A stretch of DNA of 11,075 nucleotides from Pseudomonadaceae bacterium UBA836 (GTDB lineage Bacteria > Pseudomonadota > Gammaproteobacteria > Pseudomonadales > Pseudomonadaceae). The translations under genes were made by a program, and so were the position numbers. Of this stretch, positions 1-7,053 are shown piece after piece. Location of the stretch: NCBI GenBank assembly GCA_002296055.1, contig DBHE01000038.1, positions 1-11,075 on the forward strand, in the 5' to 3' direction. Below the pieces are notes generated by a model, which was not told where the DNA came from, searched no databases, and was given only the letters and a program-made list of their open reading frames with translations. Within the stretch, counting starts at the first letter, position 1, and each line of letters opens with the position of its first letter.

Positions 1-53
1 CTACTCGCCCGCGTAAACGGGGAGGGGCGGCGTGCATGCTTCACGGTTTTCGG

Positions 54-88
54 CCTGTAACCTGCAACCCCCTGATTAGGGTTACAGG
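54..88. repeat. Inverted repeat downstream of the ABC exporter gene
   Basis: CCTGTAACC (54-62) and GGTTACAGG (80-88) are perfect 9-base reverse complements around a 17-base loop. A second pairing, AACCC (66-70) with GGGTT (79-83), competes with the first. It lies about 12 bases past the stop codon of the minus-strand ABC gene, so it could stabilise or end that transcript. No T-run follows on the minus strand, so it is not a classical intrinsic terminator. Confidence 0.4.
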
Positions 89-99
89 GGCAGCCACCG

Positions 100-1953
100 T
101 CACGCCGGCTGCCCAGACTCCTCCAACTCCTCCCCAATAAACCCACCGGACTGACGCGCCCAGAGGCGAGCATAGACGCCGTTCTGTGCGATCAGCTCGG
201 CATGGGAGCCTTGCTCGATGATATTGCCGTGTTCCAGCACCACCAGACGGTCCATCTGGGCGATGGTGGACAGGCGGTGGGCGATGGCGATTACCGTTTT
301 GCCGTCCATCAGGCGGTTCAGGTTCTCCTGAATCGCCGCTTCCACGTCCGAGTCCAGCGCGGAGGTGGCTTCGTCGAGGATCAGGATGGGCGCGTCCTTG
401 AGCATCACCCGCGCAATGGCAATGCGCTGGCGTTGGCCGCCGGACAGCTTCACGCCGCGCTCGCCCACGTGGGCATCAAAGCCCCGACGGCCCTTGGCGT
501 CTTCCAGCTCGGCGATGAACTGATCGGCCTCCGCGTTGCGCGCGGCCTGGTGCATCATCTGCTCGTCGGCATCCGGGCGCCCGTAGAGGATGTTGTCGCG
601 CACCGAGCGGTGTAGCAGCGAGGTATCCTGGGTCACCATGCCGATGTGTTCACGCAGGCTGTCCTGTTGCACGTCCGCAATGTTCTGGCCGTCGATCACC
701 ACGCGGCCGCCCTCAACGTCATAGAAACGCAGCAGCAGATTGACGAGGGTGGATTTGCCAGCACCGGAGCGGCCGACCAGACCTATCTTTTCACCAGGGC
801 GAATGTGCAGGTTGAGCTGCTCCATCACGCCGCTGCCTTTGCCATAGTGAAAGCTGACGTCCTCGAAGCGAATGTCACCCTGGCTGACGGCCAGTGGCGC
901 TGCATTCGGGCGATCAAGCACCAGTTGTGGGCGGGAGATGGAGTTGACGCCGTCCTCCACCGTGCCGATGTTCTCGAACAGGGCGGACAGCTCCCACATG
1001 ATCCACTGGGACATGCCCCACAGGCGCAGCACCAGCGCGACTGCCACCGCGACTGCGCCGACGCTGATCGAATCCTGCACCCAGAGCCACAGGGCTAGCC
1101 CGGCCACGCCCAGCAGCAACAGGGCGTTGAGTACGTAGAGCAGGCTGTACAGGGTGGTTACCAGCCGCATCTGCTTGTACACGGTGACCATGAACTGGTC
1201 CATGCCTTCGCGTGCATAGGCCGACTCACGGCGGGCGTGGGAGAACAGCTTGACCGTCTGGATGTTGGTATAGCTGTCGACGATACGCCCGGTCATGACC
1301 GAGCGGGCATCAGCCTGCACCTTGGCCACCTGGCCCAGCACCGGGATGAAATAGCGCATCAGCAGGATGTAACCGACCAGCCAGCCCAGCATGGGCAGGG
1401 TCAGGCGCCAATCGGCAAAACCGACCAGGATCAGGGTGCCGATGAAGTAGACACAGATGTAGTTGAGCACGTCGATCAGCTTGATCACGCACTCGCGCAC
1501 AGCCAGCGCCGTCTGCATCAGTTTGGTGGCGATACGTCCGGCGAACTCGTCCTGGTAGAAGGCCATCGACTGCTTGAGCAGATAGCGGTGCACCAGCCAA
1601 CGGATGCGCATGGGGTAGTTGCCCATCAGGGTCTGATGGGTCATCAGGCTATTGATGAAAATCAGCGAGGGCAGGGCAACCAGCACCACAAAGGCCATGC
1701 CGGCCAACTTCCATGCTTCTGTCTGCAGAAAGGTGTCGCGGTTCTGGTCCGACAGCCAATCGACAATGCTGCCTAGAAAGCCGAACAACCAGACTTCGGC
1801 GATGGCAATCCCGGCCATTAGCAGCGAGGCGAGAAGAATGTAGGGCCATGCGCCCTTGGTGAAGTGCAGACAGAAGGGCAGCAGCTTGCGCGGTGGCTCG
1901 CTCAGCTCTTCAACGGGGAACGGGTCAAGACGGTTTTCAAACCAGCGGAACAT
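100..1953 (-). CDS. ABC exporter, fused permease and ATPase (MsbA/MDR-like)
   Basis: A 617-residue half-transporter that would dimerise in the inner membrane and export an unknown, probably hydrophobic, substrate using ATP. The N-terminal half carries about six hydrophobic spans, near residues 34-58, 83-105, 157-180, 183-205, 265-290 and 295-313, after a short cytoplasmic head starting MFRWFENRLDPFP. The C-terminal half is a complete ATPase: Walker A GLVGRSGAGKST (K400), Q-loop region VTQDTSLL, signature LSGGQ (503-507), Walker B ILILDE (D527, E528) and switch histidine in IAHRLST (H559). All catalytic residues are present and the length is normal for type IV exporters. The start at 1953 has only a weak ribosome binding site, but the N-terminus looks family-typical. 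It lies downstream of the SGNH hydrolase gene on the same strand, with about 100 bases and a hairpin between them, so co-transcription is uncertain. The substrate cannot be told from sequence. Confidence 0.93.
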   Translation of the reverse strand: MFRWFENRLDPFPVEELSEPPRKLLPFCLHFTKGAWPYILLASLLMAGIAIAEVWLFGFLGSIVDWLSDQNRDTFLQTEAWKLAGMAFVVLVALPSLIFINSLMTHQTLMGNYPMRIRWLVHRYLLKQSMAFYQDEFAGRIATKLMQTALAVRECVIKLIDVLNYICVYFIGTLILVGFADWRLTLPMLGWLVGYILLMRYFIPVLGQVAKVQADARSVMTGRIVDSYTNIQTVKLFSHARRESAYAREGMDQFMVTVYKQMRLVTTLYSLLYVLNALLLLGVAGLALWLWVQDSISVGAVAVAVALVLRLWGMSQWIMWELSALFENIGTVEDGVNSISRPQLVLDRPNAAPLAVSQGDIRFEDVSFHYGKGSGVMEQLNLHIRPGEKIGLVGRSGAGKSTLVNLLLRFYDVEGGRVVIDGQNIADVQQDSLREHIGMVTQDTSLLHRSVRDNILYGRPDADEQMMHQAARNAEADQFIAELEDAKGRRGFDAHVGERGVKLSGGQRQRIAIARVMLKDAPILILDEATSALDSDVEAAIQENLNRLMDGKTVIAIAHRLSTIAQMDRLVVLEHGNIIEQGSHAELIAQNGVYARLWARQSGGFIGEELEESGQPA

Positions 1954-2020
1954 GCGATGGGCCTGCGAACTAACAACGAGGAAGGCCGTGCATTATGAGC
2001 GCCGTGGCGACGCGGCTCAA

Positions 2021-2043
2021 GCGGACAGGACAAGCCTGTCCGC
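2021..2043. repeat. Perfect hairpin between SGNH hydrolase and ABC exporter genes
   Basis: GCGGACAGG (2021-2029) and CCTGTCCGC (2035-2043) are perfect 9-base reverse complements with a 5-base loop. The hairpin begins about 11 bases after the stop codon of the minus-strand hydrolase gene. It is the right place for a terminator or 3'-end stabiliser of that transcript, but no U-run follows on the minus strand, so full termination is doubtful. Confidence 0.5.
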
Positions 2044-2054
2044 CTGGGTGGTTA

Positions 2055-2720
2055 TCAATCCAGCACTTGCAGAATCTGGTCAGCCAGCACGCGCGAGCCA
2101 GCAGCGGTGGGGTGAATGCCATCGCTGGTGATGTAGCGGCTTTCGTTACCGGCGAATGCCGCGCGCACGTCGACAAACTTGACGCCCATGCCCGGGTAGG
2201 CAGCCGCCTTGTAGTTCATGCTGTAGTTGTTGATGTCACGCAGCTCCAGGGCGCTGCCTACGGCGTTGTAGTAGCCGAGAAAGACAATTTCCTCGATACC
2301 GTCGTTGCGCATTTGTTGCACCAGCGCAGCGATGCGGTCTTCCAGCTCATTGAGTAGCGGCATGCAGGCGCTGAGAGATGGCCGGCAGCTATTGAGCTGA
2401 ATGTCGTTGCCGCCGCCGTTGAAGATCACGGTGCGGATGCCACGTTTGCTGGCGCGCTCGTACTGACGTTCAACCGAGTAGCGGCTGGAGCACAGGATAT
2501 TGCCACCGGTCAGCTGGCAGCCGGAGCGGGCGGAGGTGTTGATGTTCTCGTCCAGGTCGGCTTCCAGGTATTCGTGGATGTCACCGGACAGGGCAAAGAT
2601 CGAGTCCCCCAGAATAAGGGTGTCGGGCGAGCTGCTGCCGGGGTTGGTGGCCAGCGCGGATGTGCAGCACAGTGCGCTGAGAGTGAGTACGGCCAGGCCG
2701 CGGGAGAACAGGGTGGGCAT
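2055..2720 (-). CDS. Secreted SGNH/GDSL-family hydrolase
   Basis: A 221-residue esterase/lipase-like hydrolase predicted to act in the periplasm or outside the cell. Residues 1-24 form a Sec signal peptide with a hydrophobic core and an ALA cleavage site before TNPG; the cysteines at 18-19 do not fit a lipobox. The four SGNH blocks are visible: LILGDS with the nucleophile S40, glycine around ARSGC (G67), the GGGND block (N105) and DGIHP near the C-terminus (D200, H203). Four cysteines in the mature part (68, 77, 112, 119) could form two disulfides, which fits export. The ATG at 2720 is preferred over the TTG six bases upstream because AGAGGA stands about seven bases before the ATG and almost touches the TTG. 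The gene is divergent from nirB. The substrate (lipid ester, acetylated sugar or peptidoglycan acetyl group) cannot be decided. Confidence 0.88.
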   Translation of the reverse strand: MPTLFSRGLAVLTLSALCCTSALATNPGSSSPDTLILGDSIFALSGDIHEYLEADLDENINTSARSGCQLTGGNILCSSRYSVERQYERASKRGIRTVIFNGGGNDIQLNSCRPSLSACMPLLNELEDRIAALVQQMRNDGIEEIVFLGYYNAVGSALELRDINNYSMNYKAAAYPGMGVKFVDVRAAFAGNESRYITSDGIHPTAAGSRVLADQILQVLD

Positions 2721-2894
2721 GCGCAATTCCTCTTGTTGTGTGGGGGGGTGATCGCGCCGACAGCAAACTGGCGTGAGACATATGTGCGTTTTGCGTCATG
2801 CATCTTAGGGGCTGCGGCATCGGCCACAAGCACCCAAACGGGCGAGCGTGGAACAGACCTGTCGCGCACCAAAGCGGGGTGATGCTGCGCGCAA

Positions 2895-2911
2895 TGCACC
2901 CTGATGGGTCG
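2895..2911 (+). promoter_or_regulatory. NtrC-like enhancer site (one good half, one poor half)
   Basis: The bases TGCACC-CTGA-TGG agree with the left half and centre of the known NtrC consensus (TGCACC-N4-TGGTGCA), but the right end reads GTCG instead of TGCA. It is centred about 148 bases before the predicted sigma-54 start, a normal enhancer distance. A second, poorer CACC...GGTG pair with wrong spacing lies at 2867-2883. NtrC binding is inferred from this partial match and from the sigma-54 promoter downstream. Confidence 0.45.
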
Positions 2912-2971
2912 CTATTTGGGGTTGTGAGGGGTAAGGTTTATCGCGTTTTGTTTATTTAAAATTGTAAATTA

Positions 2972-2984
2972 AAACAATGGCTTG
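2972..2984 (+). promoter_or_regulatory. IHF-like site with upstream A/T tract
   Basis: AAACAA-TGGC-TTG matches the IHF consensus WATCAA-N4-TTR at all defined positions but one (A for T at the third). The 5' side is an A/T-rich stretch (2945-2971), which is the arrangement found at strong IHF sites. It sits between the NtrC-like site and the sigma-54 promoter, about 70-80 bases before the predicted start, where a DNA bend would help an activator touch the polymerase. Confidence 0.5.
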
Positions 2985-3023
2985 TAGTTGATTTTGAGGG
3001 GTTTTATGGCCGCTCTTGACGGG

Positions 3024-3040
3024 TTGGCATGGCAGTTGCT
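3024..3040 (+). promoter_or_regulatory. Sigma-54 (RpoN) promoter of the nirB cluster
   Basis: TTGGCATGGCAGTTGCT matches the -24/-12 consensus TGGCACG-N4-TTGC at ten of eleven defined bases, with T for C in TGGCAC. The invariant GG (3026-3027) and GC (3038-3039) are spaced exactly as required. Transcription would start near 3051, giving a leader of about 175 nt before nirB. RpoN with NtrC is the established way that nitrate and nitrite assimilation genes respond to nitrogen limitation in pseudomonads and Azotobacter. Confidence 0.85.
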
Positions 3041-3050
3041 GAAGCCTGTC

Positions 3051-3226
3051 AGAGGCCGGTGCCGAGACCGCCGGCCGGAAGTGAAACGCCGAAGGTGGCG
3101 TGGGCTAACCCTTTATTCGCTTCCCCACAATCCGTGAATCCAAGGCAAAGGCGCCTGCAGCTGGAGACAGTTGCAGGCGCCTTTTTTGTTTTCTGCCCCA
3201 CAGCAGAATCTGAGTGAGGACTGGCC
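3051..3226 (+). promoter_or_regulatory. Structured nirB leader RNA, candidate attenuator
   Basis: The predicted leader contains hairpin 1, GGCCGGTG (3054-3061) pairing with CGCCGGCC (3069-3076) with one G-U and a 7-base loop; hairpin 2, ACGCC (3086-3090) pairing with GGCGT (3097-3101) with a 6-base loop; and the strong terminator at 3148-3183. Two hairpins upstream of a terminator in a nitrite-assimilation leader resemble leaders relieved by the ANTAR antiterminators NasR and NasT. The hexaloop of hairpin 2 (GAAGGT) has G at position 4 but not the A at position 1 known for ANTAR substrates, so the assignment is inferred from context. No reading frame for a leader peptide is convincing. A ribosome binding site, GAGGA (3216-3220), precedes the nirB ATG. 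Confidence 0.55.
3148..3192 (+). terminator. Strong intrinsic terminator in the nirB leader
   Basis: Bases 3148-3163 pair with 3168-3183 to form a 16-bp stem (one G-U) capped by a GAGA tetraloop of the stable GNRA class. A T-rich run follows (TTTTTTGTTTT, 3182-3192, its first two T's still in the stem). It lies between the sigma-54 promoter and nirB, 34 bases before the ATG, with no gene of its own to end. It is therefore best read as an attenuator that must be overridden for nirB expression. Confidence 0.85.
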
Positions 3227-5785
3227 ATGAACGCGTTCGTCGCCCCGATCAAGAAAGAAACGCTGATCATCATCGGCAATGGCATGGTGGGCCACCACTG
3301 TGTCGAGCAGCTCGTCGAGCAGGGGGCGTTGGCCCATTTTGATGTCCACGTGTTCGGCGAGGAGCGCGAGCGCGCTTACGACCGTGTGCATCTATCCGAG
3401 TACTTCGGCGGTCGTGATGCTGAGTCGCTGGCGTTGTGTACGCCGGATTATTACAGCGAGCACGGCGTGCAGCTGCACCTGAGCGAGGCGGTGCTGGAGA
3501 TTGATCGCGAGCAGCGCCAAGTGGTGACGCCTACCGGTCGTCTGGCATACGACAAGCTGATTCTGGCAACCGGCTCCTACCCCTTTGTACCGCCGATTCC
3601 GGGCGCTGAAGGCAACTCCCGTCTGGTCTATCGCACTCTGGAAGATCTGGACGGCATTCGCGCAGCTGCCACCAATGCCCGCCGCGGCGTGGTGGTCGGG
3701 GGCGGCCTACTGGGTCTGGAAGCGGCCAATGCGCTCAAGTCGCTTGGTCTTGAAGCGCATGTTGTCGAGTTTGCCCCGCGCCTGATGCCGGTGCAGCTGG
3801 ATGTAGACGGCGGTGCAGCGCTCAAGGCGCGTATCGAGGAGCTGGGCGTGGGCGTGCACCTGTCGCGGGCGACCAGCGAGATCGTGGCCGGTGAAGAATA
3901 CGCCTACCGGATGAACTTTGCCGACGGCGAGTTTCTGGAAACCGACCTGGTGCTGTTCTCCGCGGGTATCCGTCCGCAGGATGCGCTGGCCCGGGCCTGC
4001 GGCCTGGACGTGGCTGAGCGCGGCGGGGTGGTGATAGACGATGGCTTCCGCACCAGCGATGCGTCTATCTTCGCCATCGGCGAGTGCGCTTCCTGGAAGG
4101 GCAGCATCTTTGGTCTGGTGGCGCCGGGTTACACCATGGCGCGCAACCTGGCCGCGCAGCTGGTCGGTCAGCCGCACGAACCCTTTGCTGGCGCTGACAT
4201 GTCCACCAAGCTGAAACTGCTGGGCGTGGATGTCGGTTCTATCGGTGATGCCCATGGCAATACCGAAGGCTCGCGCAGTTATCGTTTTATCGATGATGTT
4301 AACGCCAGCTACCGCCGCCTGGTGGTTTCGGCGGATGGCAAGCGAGTGATCGGCGCGGTGCTGGTGGGCGACAACAGTTATTACGACACCCTGCTGCAAT
4401 ACGCGCAGAACGGCATCAAGCTGCCGGCCGATCCGGCCAGCCTGATCCTGCCGGTGGGCGACGGTGCGCCGGCGCTGGGCGCCGATGCGTTGCCCGATAC
4501 CGCCACCATCTGTTCCTGCCATAACGTCAGCAAGGGCGCGATCTGCTGCCAGGTGGATGCTGGCTGCACGGATCTTGGCGAGCTGAAAGCCAACACCAAG
4601 GCGGCGACCGGCTGCGGCGGCTGTGCGGCGCTGCTCAAACAGGTGTTCGAGCACGAGCTGTCGGCCCGTGGCGTCGAAGTGGACAAGAGCCTGTGCGAAC
4701 ACTTTGCCTTCACCCGTCAGGAGCTGTACGGCATCGTGCGGGTGGAGGGTATCGAGACCTTTGATGAGCTGCTGAGCAAGCACGGCCGAGGACATCACGG
4801 CTGCGACATCTGCAAGCCGGCAGTCGGCTCTATTCTGGCCTCTTGCTGGAATCAGCCGATCACTGATCCGGGCCTGATTCCGCTGCAGGACACCAACGAC
4901 ACCTTTATGGCCAACATGCAGAAGAACGGCACCTACTCGATTGTGCCGCGCATCGCCGGCGGCGAGATTACCCCGGAGAAGCTGATCGTGCTGGGGCAGG
5001 TGGCCAAGAAGTACGACCTCTACACCAAGATTACCGGTGGTCAGCGCATTGACCTGTTCGGCGCCGAGCTGCACCAGCTGCCGGACATTTGGGGCGAGCT
5101 GATTGAGGCTGGCTTTGAAACCGGCCATGCCTACGGCAAGTCGCTGCGCACTGTGAAGTCCTGCGTTGGCAGCACCTGGTGTCGCTACGGCGTGCAGGAC
5201 AGCGTCGGCATGTCGCTGGTACTGGAGAACCGCTACAAAGGCCTGCGCTCGCCGCACAAGATCAAGTTTGCGGTCTCCGGTTGCACCCGCGAGTGCGCCG
5301 AGGCGCAAAGCAAGGACGTGGGCGTGATTGCTACCGACAAGGGCTGGAACCTCTATGTGGCGGGCAACGGCGGTATGCGTCCGCGTCACGCCGAGTTGTT
5401 CGCTACCGACCTGGATGACGAGACGCTGATCAAGTACATCGACCGCTTCCTGATGTTCTATGTGCGCACCGCCGACCGGCTGCAGCGTACCTCCGTGTGG
5501 CGTGAGAGCCTGGACGGCGGCCTGGAATATCTGCAGGACGTGATCATCAACGACAGCCTGGGCCTTGGCGACGAGCTGGAGAGCCAGATGCAGTTGGTGG
5601 TGGACCGTTATGAGTGTGAATGGGCCAACGCCCTGAAGGACCCGGAAAAACTTAAGCGCTTCCGCACCTTCGTCAACGACGAGCGCAAGGATCCGGATAT
5701 CCACTTCGTACGCGAGCGCGGCCAACGTCGGCCGGTCAAGGCGTCCGAACTGCACCTGATTCCCGTGACTGAGGAGGTAGTGTGA
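3227..5785 (+). CDS. nirB: Assimilatory NADH-nitrite reductase, large subunit
   Basis: An 852-residue cytoplasmic enzyme that, with NirD, reduces nitrite to ammonium using six electrons from NADH. Domains in order: an FAD-binding Rossmann fold at the N-terminus (IIIGNGMVGHHCVE), an NADH-binding fold (VVVGGGLLGLEAANAL, near residue 150), a BFD-like [2Fe-2S] domain with cysteines 429, 431, 463 and 466, a further CxxC at 526/529, and the sulfite/nitrite reductase core with the siroheme-[4Fe-4S] ligands CVGSTWC (646, 652) and CTREC (686, 690). All cofactor ligands are present and the length is normal. GAGGA lies six bases before the ATG. It is the first gene after a sigma-54 promoter and attenuator, and it overlaps nirD. 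Siroheme must come from genes outside the window. Confidence 0.97.
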   Translation: MNAFVAPIKKETLIIIGNGMVGHHCVEQLVEQGALAHFDVHVFGEERERAYDRVHLSEYFGGRDAESLALCTPDYYSEHGVQLHLSEAVLEIDREQRQVVTPTGRLAYDKLILATGSYPFVPPIPGAEGNSRLVYRTLEDLDGIRAAATNARRGVVVGGGLLGLEAANALKSLGLEAHVVEFAPRLMPVQLDVDGGAALKARIEELGVGVHLSRATSEIVAGEEYAYRMNFADGEFLETDLVLFSAGIRPQDALARACGLDVAERGGVVIDDGFRTSDASIFAIGECASWKGSIFGLVAPGYTMARNLAAQLVGQPHEPFAGADMSTKLKLLGVDVGSIGDAHGNTEGSRSYRFIDDVNASYRRLVVSADGKRVIGAVLVGDNSYYDTLLQYAQNGIKLPADPASLILPVGDGAPALGADALPDTATICSCHNVSKGAICCQVDAGCTDLGELKANTKAATGCGGCAALLKQVFEHELSARGVEVDKSLCEHFAFTRQELYGIVRVEGIETFDELLSKHGRGHHGCDICKPAVGSILASCWNQPITDPGLIPLQDTNDTFMANMQKNGTYSIVPRIAGGEITPEKLIVLGQVAKKYDLYTKITGGQRIDLFGAELHQLPDIWGELIEAGFETGHAYGKSLRTVKSCVGSTWCRYGVQDSVGMSLVLENRYKGLRSPHKIKFAVSGCTRECAEAQSKDVGVIATDKGWNLYVAGNGGMRPRHAELFATDLDDETLIKYIDRFLMFYVRTADRLQRTSVWRESLDGGLEYLQDVIINDSLGLGDELESQMQLVVDRYECEWANALKDPEKLKRFRTFVNDERKDPDIHFVRERGQRRPVKASELHLIPVTEEVV

Positions 5786-6150
5786 TGACCCATGTAAACC
5801 GAGCTGAAGACGTTCAATGGCGTGCGCTCTGTGGCCGCGCTGACCTGGTCGCCAACTCCGGTGTGGTGGCCTGGGTGGAGGGCCGGCAGGTGGCGCTGTT
5901 TCACCTGCCGCAGGCTGGCACCGAGGCTCAGCTGTACGCCATCGAGAACCGTGATCCGCAGTCCGGCGCCAATGTTATTGGTCGCGGCATCATTGGCCAG
6001 TTGAAGGGCGAGATGGTGATCGCCTCACCGCTGTACAAACAGCACTTCCGACTGCGCGACGGCCAGTGTGTTGAGTACCCAGACCAGCAGTTGCAGGTCT
6101 GGCCTGTGCGACTGGTTGGCGATCAGGTCGAAATTGGTCTGAGTCACTAA
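5785..6150 (+). CDS. nirD: Assimilatory NADH-nitrite reductase, small subunit
   Basis: A 121-residue Rieske-fold partner of NirB. The family pattern is clear: WRALCGRADL near the start, GVVAWVEGRQVALFHL, LYAIENRDP, the hallmark RGIIGQLKGEMVIASPLYKQHFRL and a final VWPVRLVGDQVEI. As usual for bacterial NirD, the cysteine and histidine pairs that would hold a Rieske cluster are absent, so it is a structural or electron-path subunit without its own iron-sulfur centre. The ATG at 5785 shares its A with the TGA of nirB (TGATG), and GAGGAGGT (5771-5778) stands six bases ahead, so the two are translationally coupled. A GTG three bases upstream is possible but too close to the ribosome binding site. 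Confidence 0.95.
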   Translation: MTHVNRAEDVQWRALCGRADLVANSGVVAWVEGRQVALFHLPQAGTEAQLYAIENRDPQSGANVIGRGIIGQLKGEMVIASPLYKQHFRLRDGQCVEYPDQQLQVWPVRLVGDQVEIGLSH

Positions 6151-6164
6151 GGTAGTCCCCCTTT

Positions 6165-6196
6165 GGTCGCCCCGTCCGGGGCGGCCTGTTTTTTCT
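6165..6196 (+). terminator. Intrinsic terminator between nirD and the nitrite channel gene
   Basis: GGTCGCCCC (6165-6173) pairs with GGGGCGGCC (6178-6186) as a 9-bp stem with one G-U and a GTCC loop, followed by TGTTTTTTCT. It begins 15 bases after the nirD stop and ends about 27 bases before the next gene, which runs the same way. It should cut transcription after nirBD, leaving the channel and kinase genes to read-through or an unseen promoter. Confidence 0.82.
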
Positions 6197-6222
6197 GAAT
6201 CTCAAGCTTGAGAGGCACCTCC

Positions 6223-7032
6223 ATGTCTTATCTGGTCCCCGCTGAATTTGTTACCAAGATGGTTGACGCCGGCGAGTCGAAAATCTACATGTCCACCCGC
6301 GACACCCTGATTCGCGCCTTTATGGCCGGCGCGATCCTCGCGCTGGCTGCGGTGTTTGCTATCACCATTACGGTGCAGACCGGCTCCCCGTTGGTTGGCG
6401 CCGCCTTCTTCCCGGTTGGTTTTATCATGCTCTACCTGATGGGTTTTGATTTGCTCACGGGGGTGTTTGTGCTCTGTCCGCTGGCGCTGCTCGACAAGCG
6501 TCCGGGCGTGACGGTCAAGGGGGTGCTGCGCAATTGGGGGCTGGTGTTTGTCGGCAACTTTGCCGGCGCCCTGACCGTGGCGGTGATGATGGCTTTCGTC
6601 TTTACCTACGGATTTTCTGCGGCCGCTGGTGAGATTGGCGAGAAGATTTCGCACATTGGTGAGAATCGCACCCTGGGCTATGCCGAGTACGGCCTGGCCG
6701 GCTGGCTGACTATCTTCCTGCGCGGCATGCTGTGCAACTGGATGGTGTCCATGGGCGTGGTGGGTGCGATGATTTCTACTTCGGTCAGCGGCAAGACCAT
6801 CGCCATGTGGATGCCCATCATGCTGTTCTTCTACATGGGCTTCGAGCACTCGGTGGTCAATATGTTCTTGTTCCCGTTCGGCATGATCATGGGCGGCGAC
6901 TTCTCGGTGATGGACTACATGATCTGGAACGAAATCCCCACTGCGCTGGGTAATCTGGTCGGCGGCCTTGCGTTCACTGGTTTGACTCTCTACACCACCC
7001 ACGTGCGCACCGCGCCCAAGCGCGCTATCTAA
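6223..7032 (+). CDS. nirC: Formate/nitrite transporter (FNT) family channel, probable nitrite uptake
   Basis: A 269-residue inner-membrane channel of the FocA/NirC family, which assembles as a pentamer with one pore per subunit. Six hydrophobic helices can be traced, and the family hallmark FYMGFEHSVVNMF carries the pore histidine H209, at the same number as in FocA. The paired half-helix region SPLVGAAFFPVGF and the NWMVSMGVV segment also fit. Its place directly after nirBD, as in enteric nirBDC operons, argues for nitrite rather than formate as substrate. The ATG at 6223 has AGAGG (6211-6215) seven bases ahead; an in-frame TTG at 6208 would add five residues but lies before that site. It is separated from nirD by a terminator, so it may be expressed at a lower or different level. 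Confidence 0.9.
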   Translation: MSYLVPAEFVTKMVDAGESKIYMSTRDTLIRAFMAGAILALAAVFAITITVQTGSPLVGAAFFPVGFIMLYLMGFDLLTGVFVLCPLALLDKRPGVTVKGVLRNWGLVFVGNFAGALTVAVMMAFVFTYGFSAAAGEIGEKISHIGENRTLGYAEYGLAGWLTIFLRGMLCNWMVSMGVVGAMISTSVSGKTIAMWMPIMLFFYMGFEHSVVNMFLFPFGMIMGGDFSVMDYMIWNEIPTALGNLVGGLAFTGLTLYTTHVRTAPKRAI

Positions 7033-7053
7033 TCCCTTCCTGGAGAATCACTT

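Larger units (their letters stand above)
2721..3226. other. Gene-free divergent control region before nirB
   Basis: About 500 bases with no convincing gene. Reading towards nirB it contains an NtrC-like site (2895-2911), an AT-rich tract (2945-2977) in sharp contrast to the GC-rich surroundings, an IHF-like site (2972-2984), a sigma-54 promoter (3024-3040) and a structured leader with a terminator hairpin. For the divergent hydrolase gene only a weak sigma-70-like pair is visible on the minus strand (TAAGAT at 2802-2807 with TTGTGG at 2824-2829, 16-base spacer); I do not trust it enough to list it separately. Confidence 0.7.

Noticed and set aside
1..60. Possible gene ends or starts at the left edge, such as a minus-strand ATG near 36
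   Set aside because: Only a dozen codons are visible in any frame and none match a known protein end, so no gene can be supported.
2770..2790. Palindrome ACATATGT as an operator or promoter element
   Set aside because: An 8-base palindrome is expected by chance in a 500-base region, and nothing around it supports a role.
3707..5755. A 682-codon open reading frame on the minus strand, antisense to nirB
   Set aside because: It lies fully inside nirB, whose domains and cofactor ligands are intact. Its translation shows no recognisable domain and is rich in His, Gln, Ala and Val, as expected for the antisense of a GC-rich gene.
6202..7002. A 266-codon minus-strand frame opposite the FNT channel gene
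   Set aside because: The translation is extremely rich in His, Gln, Glu and Arg with no domain, while the opposite strand encodes a clear six-helix FNT protein.
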